Below, piece by piece: positions 54,661-64,000 of a stretch of DNA of 64,000 nt. A program made the position numbers and the translations under genes. Each line of letters begins with the position of its first letter. The stretch's first letter is position 1. The notes under the pieces were generated by a model. That model did no database searches. It saw only the letters and a list, made by a program, of their open reading frames with translations, and was not told where the DNA came from. The stretch comes from Lolium rigidum (lineage: Eukaryota > Streptophyta > Magnoliopsida > Poales > Poaceae). The stretch is from contig NC_061514.1 in the NCBI RefSeq assembly GCF_022539505.1, positions 218,139,837 through 218,203,836 on the forward strand, in the 5' to 3' direction.

Positions 54661-57600
54661 TGTGGGGACCCCGGACTAGCTGTCCGAAATTCTCTGTTAT
54701 GTATACAGTTCACGATCCCATGATCAGTGTGTCGTGAACACATAACCGAACTGATATCAAATTACACCATCCATTACAAAGCGGAATAAGAAAATTACAA
54801 CATGGTCACATGACCAATACTTACATAATAGCCTCGAAGGGCCTAACTAAACATCGAGTAGCATCATCACTTCAACGAGCGCAGTACCCAAGTCATCCGC
54901 CATAACCCTACGAGCAAGCGAGCGGGAAGACGTTCCTAGCTCGCATAGACGTCGTCAACTCCTTCTTCATCTGTCGAAGTCCTCCAGGTCTGACCAAGTA
55001 AATAGCCAGGGACAAAGCCGTGAGTACATTGGAATTGTACTCGCAAACCATCAAGAAAGGTGCTAACAATGCTAACTAAAAGAGACAAGAGAGGAAGAAT
55101 AGTTTCTCTTGTGGATATAGCATCGTCGGCATCTCAAGTGATGCGGACACTTTGGTGGTCCTATGACATCTCTATATCTTTATTGAAGAAGATACTTCAA
55201 AAGATAGACTACGACATCTCTATATCTTGAAAGAAGAGGTAGCGTTCCGGCATCTCAATTGAAGCGGACGCGATGGAAGTCCTATGACATCTATATATCT
55301 TTATTGAAGAAGATACTTCAAAAGATAAACTATGACATCTCTACATCTTTATTGAAGAAGAGTTCCTCTACATGAAAACACTAGGAAGGGTCACCCCATT
55401 TTGTTTCATTTTCCTCAACCATCTCCACATGGTCGACACAACATCTTTCACGTACCCTTCCGGTACTTCCAACACACGCATTTCCTTTGGAAATCATTTT
55501 CAAAACCAAAACTCGACACGGCTCGGTAACGGCCATCCCAACCGTCCATGACCGCGGACGCGGCTATTCGAATAGTTTTAACTCTGCAGAGTTTGCACAC
55601 TTTCCCCACCTCTATCCGGATACCTATCGTGTGGGCATCATCCCCGCATAACAACATATGCCACGACGGATACCCGAACATAGCCTTTCGCCCATTCGAC
55701 TTAGCAAGAGGTCCTACCCTATGGAGTATGTACCTCCCCGGCACCGTGGCAGCTCACCTCCCTTTGAGCGTGGCTCCACCGCCAAGCCGGGAGACCCATA
55801 GTGTCTTCCGGACGGGTCAGCCCGAAGGCCTCCCGTTATACTATTGTCCCAACCACGACAACCCGGACTCGGGAGTAACCAGTACCCTTGTATAGTTGTG
55901 CGGTGCCTCATGCTAAGAAGAACAAACGTCAAGCTAAGCTCCGTGCCCACGTTGGAGTAGTTGTGGTTGCGCGGGTTAATTGTTCGGGCGAATACGAGAG
56001 AACCATGTGTCGTTTTTCTCAAAAACCCAAGTCACACACACATTTCCTCTTTCCAACCATCTTTGTCAAGATCCTTTCCTTTCATAAACCATACGCTTGG
56101 GTAAGATTGCCTCACCCAAGGTTTTCATAAACATTTACAACAAGGTAAACCTTGAGGGGTTCCCAACCTATAGTTTCATGAGTTGAACTAGTATTGCACT
56201 ACGGCCGAGATGAGAGTCATCCCGCCATAGATGAGGTATAAAGGGGTAGTGGAGTGGATCATACTTGCTTAAGGTAAGCATGTATTATGACAACACAAGG
56301 AGGAATATACTCTCAGATTTGTGGTGCTAACTACACAACTTAGATAGTGGAGTGTCACTATCCAACATATTCTCCAAGATGGTACACGGCATACTCCTCT
56401 CAAGTTGAGAATACACCAAGATCATGACATTGATACCTCTATACTACAAAGGGGGTGGGTGTGGTGTAAGTTACTATCTTGAGATGGAACATGCTCAAGT
56501 TGAGCATACAAGATAACCAAGTGGGATAGCACGGCCATGTTACCATGCATCCCATAACACAAGGACAAATAGTGGAGCATCACCACTAGGGAGTACCCCA
56601 CTTGCAATCACACATAGATGACATAAATAGAGATAATAACACACATAGAATGAAGGTGCTTTGAACATCAACAAATGACATCCAACTAGACACCGGATCA
56701 GAGATCAAAAGATGGCTTGCCTTGGCTTATTTGTCCCTGGACTTCTTCAGCTCCATCAATATAAGAATCCCAATAACATAAATAAAATCCTCGTCCGATT
56801 CCACTTCTTCTTCTTCTCCGGAATTGTTCGCATCTATCGCCGGAAAATATAAAAGGAACACAATCAATCATATTGCATCAACAAAACAAACATGCAACAC
56901 TCAACAATCAATAGCTAACCACTTTACTAAGGGCTAATATACGAAATACTTATAGATACTACAAAGCAACTAAAAGAAAACCCCATTTATTTACCTAGTG
57001 AAGGTATGAGAGTGCCACGACTTAGCAATTGCCTCTCTAGGTATCACCATGGCACAACTAAGTATCCCCTGTTAGATAACATCATAAAGAGGACAAGAGC
57101 ATTAGTTTGGCATCACAAACATTCACAATACATTTTGAAACATTTTTGGAAAAGTAGAAAACAGTTTTCCTAACATAATTTGTTCCCATAACACTACAAC
57201 CAAAATAGGAAGCAAACCATAATCCACATCATTTGAAAACTCAAGCTAAACAAAAGAGCTAATGTTAAGTTGCAGAGGTTTTGCTTTGCAAGCATAAAAC
57301 AATGGTTGCCCATCTCTACCAAAAAGAGTTGGTCAAGGGTTTTAAATAAACCGAAAGGTTTTGCTTCAACAATGCATGTCACACATAAACATTACTAACA
57401 GTAACAAATATGTATGAACAGAGACTAATAATATTTTTCCTATATAGCCAGTACTAATACAAGACTAACCCAATTGGAATCACCCAAAAATATTAAACCT
57501 ACAATTTTAGGAATTTCTTTGAATCTGACTGTACAGAAAACAAGATCTGTAAGCCATAAATCGTAGAAAAATCCTAAAAATATGAGGCCACTGGCATTTG

Positions 57601-60531
57601 AAAGGTATTTAAACATAGATTCACACACAATTGGATTTGGGTTCAAATTATTTCTGAAACTCTCACAAATGGATTTACAAGTTTACTGCATGTTTTCACC
57701 ATTTGCTTTAACTATGGAGTTGCAGAACAGATAAAGGTTTTAAACTTGTTTGAGATGATTTAGAAAACATACAGTAATCCTACAGAAGTGGAATCACTCA
57801 ATTAGGTTCAAAAATGGATTTTTGATGAATTAAAAGCTAACAGCCATGTCTGCAGAATATACAGAACAAGTTTAATTCATCAAAAATCATACACAAATCA
57901 TAAAAATATGAGGTCTGCTGCATCTGAAAGGTATTGAATAGGTGGTTCTTACCCAGTTGGTTTCATTCAAAAATTCTTCTCCAAGCTCCTGGTTTAATTC
58001 GACAAAGTCAGATCTGACCAGATCTTGATCTGTGAACCATTTCAGTTTCAGGAGGTCAATCGAAGTGAAACCACCGCCAAAACGAAGGTACTGAAGAGGG
58101 CTTTCACCCACAGTTGAGTTTGCTCAAAAAGGTTTTGTAAAACGGGAGAAATCTAACAAGCAGTGATTCTGCATGTTTTCAGGACTTTGTTTACCATGCA
58201 AAATCTGTAACGAATTTGAGGATGAGACCAACGCCAAATTGTAGACCTTTTAAATACCTATCTGCGGAACTTTGAATCACTCGATTTGGATCTGCACACG
58301 AGATTTGGCGGATTTTCCAAGTTTGTACCAGAATCTGAAACAGCAAGATACAGAAATTACTGCAAGGTTTTGGACGAACTTTGCTCAAGAACTTCAGATC
58401 TGAGGATAGCTCAAGCTTCTCCATGCTTGGACCAACATGCACCTGCATCAAGATCCAATCTTAGCAATTGAGGAAGAGGAAGAGGAGAGAAAACCATCTA
58501 GGGTTGGGGAGAAGAGAGGGAGAGGAAGCTCTCATGGTGAGGGGAAGCTTGAGGAAGGAGGGAGTGCATCTTGGAGAGGTTTCCATGGCCATGGCCGGCC
58601 ATGGTTGCTAGGAGGAGCAGCATTTCGTGGTGGAGGAGAGGAGGAGAGTGTGAGGGAGTGGAGAGTGAAGAAAATGAGCAAAGGGGGAGGTGGTGGCTGA
58701 CCAAGGGGGTATTTATAGAGGGAGAGGGGTGGCTGCCTCCTTTTTCATTGGCCAAGGAAGGTGGCTGCCCATTTATTGATTGGAGTAGTTGGAAGGCAAT
58801 GCTTGCAAGAGAAGAAAGTGAGGAGAAACATGGCTGGCCGAAATTGTCATGGCCGGCTCCATTCTTGCCAAGCACAAGTGAGCAATGTGAGAGAAAGGCA
58901 CAACATCAATGTGTATAGACAAGGTATGATGTTGAGAAGATAATATCAAAGAGTTACTTTGATAATGATAAAAATAGGAGTAGATACATATAGATAAAAA
59001 TGAGTATGAAGGTGACATGTGCCATGTGCCATGAGAATAATCTCCACCACTTTGGTTGAGACCAACTTAGGATGAAGATAGTTCCCAAGGTATAGTTGAT
59101 GATTAGAGGTTTACATTAGAATTCAAAATTGAAAGAATTGGGATTCACCACATGGAACAATGCATGAGCATGCCAAGGTAGATGGGTGGTGATGGTGGTT
59201 TAGTCAATGATAGAGCAAGATTAAGAGAGATGGTGAGTGAAGTATTCATGTACTCACAAGGATGAATATATTGACATAAATCATCAATTCATGAGGTCAA
59301 GGCAATGATGGAAAAGAATAGAGGAGTGAGATAGATATGATGAAATATAAGATGTGCAAGTGTTGCCATTTGAAAGAGAGTTTAATTGAAAGGTATGGGA
59401 CACACCTCAATTGTCTAGAGACAATTGGGAATGAACTCAAGTGAAATGGAATTTTGAAGATGTTGAGAGAAAACTAGTTGGAACATAGGAGTTCAAAATA
59501 TTCTACTTACTCTCTAAAGTAAAGTAGAGTTTTTCTTAATTGTAAAATAAGCAAGAGGAAAACAAGAAATGGTATAAGTACCATAAACAAGCCTTTTGTT
59601 AAAAAGAGCACAAAATAGAAAGTAATGTTTCGAAATCGGTACTTGTTAGAAATGGGATGAGAAAACAAAACCCATTTCAGTTCCTTGTTTTCTTTGAAGA
59701 AATATCTTGGGAAGATTTAATAAAACTAGAAGTAGTTTTGTGATCAAAACTAAAGAAGGAAAAACAATAGGGTGTTTGAGAAAGAAAGCTAATTTTAGGG
59801 AGGAGTGTTCCCAAGGGTAGATGGTGGCTACAAAATGTACCCATCATTCCCACTCTTGGTTTTGTGAAGATTAAACTTGAATAGAACAAGAGGTAAAAGA
59901 GAAGGAAGTGATCCAAAGTTGAAACAAAGGGTAGAGTGCAAGGTCAAGTGAATTAAGAGAGTTGCAAGGTAGGCTGAGACATGCAAGACTTGGAGGTTGA
60001 AGAGAATGTTGCATAGATGAGATCCATGCATTGAAGCCAACAATAACGAGTTGTGGGTGCTTAGAGATCAATTGCCAAAGTCTGGACATTTTAAGCCTGT
60101 CAACACAGATGGTCGACATGGCCTCAAAACCAACAAGGATGAGTGGGTATAAGAGAAGGGTGCAAGTTTGGAATCAAGGATGATTTGAGCTAGCTTATAC
60201 ACAAAGAGGAATTTTAAGTAGGCACACTCATGTTGCCATGAGTAGAAAAGTTTGATGTGGAAAAAAGGAAAACAACTTTTCTGAGTCACATAGGTGTTTT
60301 ATTAGGTGAGTTGCTTGCTTGACCACTAGAGGTGTTGATCTATGAGGCAGCTCAAGACAAAACTCAACAAGAAAATGAAGACAATTCATCTACCAACGAG
60401 ATCAAGGCAATTCATCACCACAAACGAGATCAAGGCAATACATCTAAATTAGTCTATAGAAAAAGTTTTTGTTCCCCCTGATTTTTGAAATAAGGACAAC
60501 TAAACAAGGTTGAAAAATTTGGGGTGTTACG
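54661..60531 (-). repeat. 3' LTR of element J (about 5.87 kb)
   Basis: The minus strand begins TGTAACACCCCAAATTTTTC (60,531, reading the last A as G in this copy) and ends GGGGTCCCCACA (54,661). A CTATAAATA box near 58,718-58,709 should start transcription. The U5 side has a 122-bp direct repeat (CTATGACATCT at 55,160 and 55,282) and the middle a diverged repeat of about 320 bp (AAAAATATGAGG near 57,577 and 57,902). Short frames, including those at 58,437-58,918, are not convincing genes. Confidence 0.8.
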
Positions 60532-60545
60532 GATCTTCCACCCTT
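60532..60545 (-). other. Polypurine tract of element J
   Basis: The minus strand reads AAGGGTGGAAGATC directly before the LTR start, after ATCTCGGGACGAGATTATCT. This is the typical 3' end of Tekay/Del-type elements. Confidence 0.75.
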
Positions 60546-62840
60546 AAGATAATCTCGTCCCGAGATTACGAGTGTAGAACTAGAGGGGTTATAAAGTTTA
60601 ACCAAAGTCGGACTCCATTCTTACGTAGACGTGCCGTTGTAGAGAAAGTCGTTTGCTTCATCTTACGGGAGACATGATGGATTTCGGCCGATGGCGAGCT
60701 TCATGAAGAGGTTGACTACTCCATGCGAGGTGTTGGATCCGTAGCTTCTTCACAATCTCGGCGGAGGTTCAAGACTGTGGGAGGGTTAGTGCACCCAACG
60801 GTGCTTGAGCAGGGGCTGAAAACCTTTTTAGAGTTAGCTTGATTTTAGTGGAAGACGAAGTCTTCCACCCTTAAGATTTTTCATCGGGTTCTCGGAAAAA
60901 CTCGGAGCTTACGCCTTGTAGTTACATGCGGGGCTTCGGAAGAAGTCATCGGTCTTCCTTGTTCGAGTTGAAGAATCTTCGGGGCGACGTGCGGACCACC
61001 ACTTCAAGAGGCACTCACGGTGTTAAGCTGAACCATATGGGACGCGCGGCGAGTTAGAAAGTTGAAGAAACGCCTGGTTGGTACCCATATGAAGCAGCAA
61101 CGGGGGTCGTCGAAGACAATCTTCGGCTTGAGGGTCGGTGCTGACTTCGGTAACAACTAAGAAGTTAGCGGGTAAACTACGCCTAAAGTCTTGAGTCTTG
61201 GAGTATCTTCGGGAGCTTCATTTGATGAGGACCGAGATGAACCATGTGATGTAGCTCGGCTTTGACGCTATTGTTCTCTCAACTTGTTAGACGGTGTGTT
61301 CGAGGGTAGTTTCAAAAAGATATCCTCGCGGTTAGCGCGAGTATACTCCAAGGTTAGACCAAGTTAGCATGTCTTCTCGCAGAGGTGCGGTCACTCTTGA
61401 AGGTAGGGCTTCTTCTTTCTTGGCGTAGTGGAGATGCTCCGGCTGATCTTGAAGGAAGTCGGCGTAGATAGGGGTCGGGTTAGTTTTCTTGACGGTTGAA
61501 AAACAACTTCCAACGGGTTTAGAGTTAGAGTCTTTCGTTAATCTACCCAATTTAACTAATAGTTAGCAATACATCGGCGAGGCAAACTTTAATCCTATCA
61601 TTGCATGTGACACCCATACAACCATAACCAGAGACACAATACCACTAACAGAGGCTACTGGTATTTTTCCTAGATGCATAGTAACAAAACAAGATCAACA
61701 CAATTGGAATCATTCAAAAATATTTATTTTCATTTTTTGAGACTCAAAATACTAACCAGAAACAGTGATCAAGTTTTATTTATTAAAAATCGCACAAAAA
61801 TCCTAAAAATACAAGGTCAGTGGCGTATGAAAGATAATTTCATACTGGTTCTAGTGCAATTGGAATCACATCAATCGGAGCTACCAAACTATTTTTATTA
61901 GCAAAACAGTACACGTTAGCGATTTCCATTTTTAATTTCTGTTTCACAAATTTCAAACAATTAAAAAGGGCGGGAACGTCTAAATAGCAAGACATACATG
62001 CACACAGCAAACAAATACAAACACTCAAGGCAGCACACTACGGAACTACAAGCAATCATCAAACCAGACATGTACTCTAAGTACCCAGAAATTCCTAATG
62101 CGCGGGTTTATCTCAATCAAAGCGATTGAGTTTGTCCTATCCATCCTATTGGTTTGGGGCAGGTCACATATGTCGATGTCTTCATATCATCGGCATCGGC
62201 TTCAACTTGGATCCTTGTAGCAGTTGGTGGTGAAGGGGCCGGGTGTTGTGTCGTTGATGTTGAGGCGGAGGAGAAAGCTGTGTAGAACTTTTAGTCTCGA
62301 CATCCAGGAAACATGAGGTCTTCGAAGAGGTAGTCTGTTGAGGTGCTCCCGAAGTCGAGATCTTCTCGTGGCTGGCCTAAAAATTACTAGTCAAGAAGCT
62401 GAGGACTTGATCCCCGATGACTGCAAAAAGTGCAAGTCCACGGAGGAACAAGGTCAGATCTTTGACATACTTTGGTGACAACCAAAGATATGATGTTATC
62501 ATCCCTACATGAGCACGGCTAAGTCGGCATCCAATCTTCAAAAGCTGTTGTTGGATATACATGAGACTTCCTGAGGGGTTGATCCATCTTTGAGTTTGAG
62601 TCTCCGGTCTGAGTTGGGAACATCGTCTAACATGTGGGTTTGAAGTGGATGAGACAATAGAGTAAGAATTTTCAAACATTTTAATAAAGCGGAGAGATAA
62701 GAATTTAGAAGCTTTGAAGAAATAAGAGGAGTAGAAGCTATGCTTCCTACTAAAGAAATAATTTGTTTCGTAAATAGTTTTTCCCAATTACTTGTTTCCT
62801 AACTAACGTCCATGCTAACTAAGGTCTCCTACGGTCGGGA
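60546..62840 (-). other. Internal region of element J, non-coding
   Basis: No gag, protease, RT or integrase motif. The longest minus-strand frame (62,787-62,377, starting MGKTIYETNYFFSRK) is not recognised and is probably leader sequence. 61,660-61,870 resembles the repeats of the LTR interior (CAATTGGAATCA, AAATCCTAAAAATA), so it may be LTR-derived. Confidence 0.6.
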
Positions 62841-62856
62841 TAGCTCGATACCGGCT
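62841..62856 (-). other. Primer-binding site of element J
   Basis: The minus strand next to the LTR end reads AGCCGGTATCGAGCTA. Allowing CTG to CCG and CAGAG to CGAG, it becomes GCTGGTATCAGAGCTA, the initiator-Met primer site used by Tekay/Del elements. Confidence 0.6.
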
Positions 62857-62858
62857 AC

Positions 62859-64000
62859 TGTGGGGACCCCGGACTAGCTGTCCGAAATTCCCTGTTATGT
62901 ATACGGTTCACGATCCCATGATCGGTGTGTCGTGAACACATAACCGAACCGATATCAAATTACACCATCCATTACAAAGCGGAATAAGAAAATTACAACA
63001 TGGTCACATGACCAATACTTACATAATAGCCTCGAAGGGCCTAACTAAACATCGGAGTAGCATCATCACTTCAACGGTCGCGGTACCCAAGTCATACTGC
63101 CATAACCCTACGAACAGCGGCCGGGAAGACGTTCCTAGCTCGCATAGACGTCGTCAACTCCTTCTTCATCTGTCGAAGTCCTCCGAGTCCGACCAAGTAA
63201 ATAGCCGGGGACAAAGCCGTGAGTACATTGGAATTGTACTCGCAAACCATCAAGAAAGGTGCTAACAATGCTAACTAAAAGAGACAAGAGAGGAAGAATA
63301 GTTTCTCTTGTGGATATAGCATGCTCGGCATCTCAAGTGATGCGGACACTTTGGTGGTCCTATGACATCTCTATATCTTTATTGAAGAAGATACTTCAAA
63401 AGATAGACTACGACATCTCTATATCTTGAAAGAAGAGGTAGCGTTCGGCATCTCAATTGAAGCGGACGCGATGGAAGTCCTATGACATCTATATATCTTT
63501 ATTGAAGAAGATACTTCAAAAGATAAACTATGACATCTCTACATCTTTATTGAAGAAGAGTTCCTCTACATGAAAACACTAGGAAGGGTCACCCCATTTT
63601 GTTTCATTTTCCTCAACCATCTCCACATGGTCGACACAACATCTTTCACGTACCCTTCCGGTACTTCCAACACACGCATTTCCTTTGGAAATCATTTTCA
63701 AAACCAAAACTCGACACGGCTCGGTAACGGCCATCCCAACCGTCCATGACCGCGGACGCGGCTATTCGAATAGTTTTAACTCGCGAGAGTTTGCACACTT
63801 TCCCCACCTCTATCCAGGATACCTATCGTGTGGGCATCATCCCCGCATAACAACATATGCCACGACGGATACCCGAACATAGCCTTTCGCCCATTCGACT
63901 TAGCAAGAGGTCCTACCCTATGGAGTATGTACCTCCCGGCACCGTGGCAGCTCACCTCCCTTTGAGCGTGGCTCCACCGCCAAGCCGGGAGACCCATAGT
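62859..64000 (-). repeat. 5' LTR of element J (cut by window end)
   Basis: 1,142 bases matching 54,661-55,803. Differences cluster at CAG/CTG sites (for example ACTCGCGAGAG against ACTCTGCAGAG). Confidence 0.9.

Larger units (their letters stand above)
54661..64000 (-). mobile_element. LARD-like LTR element J with very long LTRs
   Basis: Plus-strand LTR left edge TGTGGGGACCCCGGACTAGC occurs at 54,661 and again at 62,859, and 1,140 bases after each are near-identical. The first LTR ends (minus-strand start) at about 60,531 beside a purine tract, so LTRs are about 5.87 kb, around an internal region of only 2.33 kb with no gag or pol. Large LTRs with a non-coding core are the definition of LARDs. 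Its right part lies beyond the window. Confidence 0.85.

Noticed and set aside
58437..58918. Glu/Gly-rich plus-strand and Ser/Pro/His-rich minus-strand frames near 58.6 kb
   Set aside because: They lie in the promoter region of the element J LTR; purine-rich sequence leaves frames open by chance.

Overview
The window is intergenic, transposon-packed DNA from a large grass genome. I infer Pooideae (Triticeae or Aveneae type) from recognisable LTR termini, CACTA termini with 3-bp target duplications, Tourist and Stowaway MITEs and plant-only domains (plant mobile domain, B3, zf-GRF, Transposase_24/28). I see no clearly intact ordinary host gene. The best non-transposon candidates are a two-exon zf-GRF gene (24.26-24.80 kb) and a B3-domain pseudogene (21.78-22.20 kb). 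Three 100-N assembly gaps lie at 10,996, 21,544 and 40,802.

Layout. 1-4.14 kb: 3' end of a Tat-lineage Ty3/gypsy element on the + strand, with a decayed antisense gene (Transposase_28-like), polypurine tract and LTR. 4.14-6.15 kb: a tRNA-derived SINE-like sequence, then the leader and LTR of a minus-strand retroelement carrying a Tourist-like MITE. 6.15-10.99 kb: LTR and antisense genes (acidic protein and plant mobile domain protein) of a second, minus-strand Tat-like element. 11.1-20.78 kb: remnant of a CACTA transposon with a multi-exon TNPA-like (Transposase_24) gene. A complete second CACTA element (14,918-19,457, TSD GTT) is inserted in it, and that element contains tandem repeats and a fold-back element. 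21.2-28.9 kb: LTR fragments, the B3 pseudogene, a complete solo LTR (22,469-24,068, TSD GATCA), the zf-GRF gene, a deleted TNP2 CACTA transposase and satellite-like repeats. 28.9-40.8 kb: an LTR element with an unknown ORF, split by a tandem non-autonomous gag-only retrotransposon (LTR-internal-LTR-internal-LTR, 31,366-40,228, single TSD CATAT). 40.9-44.2 kb: LTR pieces and a 135-bp tandem array. 44.2-64 kb: three-level nest, a minus-strand Tat element (LTR, two antisense genes, integrase) split by an Athila-type non-autonomous element, which is split by a LARD-like element with 5.9-kb LTRs that runs off the window.

How it fits together. The window is mainly a record of insertions, datable by nesting. 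Three Tat-type elements carry genes antisense to pol near the 3' LTR. One of these genes (45,716-48,182) is still open across five GT-AG exons, 719 codons. Pairs of repeat copies differ mostly at CAG/CTG trinucleotides, often as CAG versus CGAG. Several frame breaks fall at such sites, so some of the apparent decay may be sequencing or consensus error at CHG-methylated cytosines.
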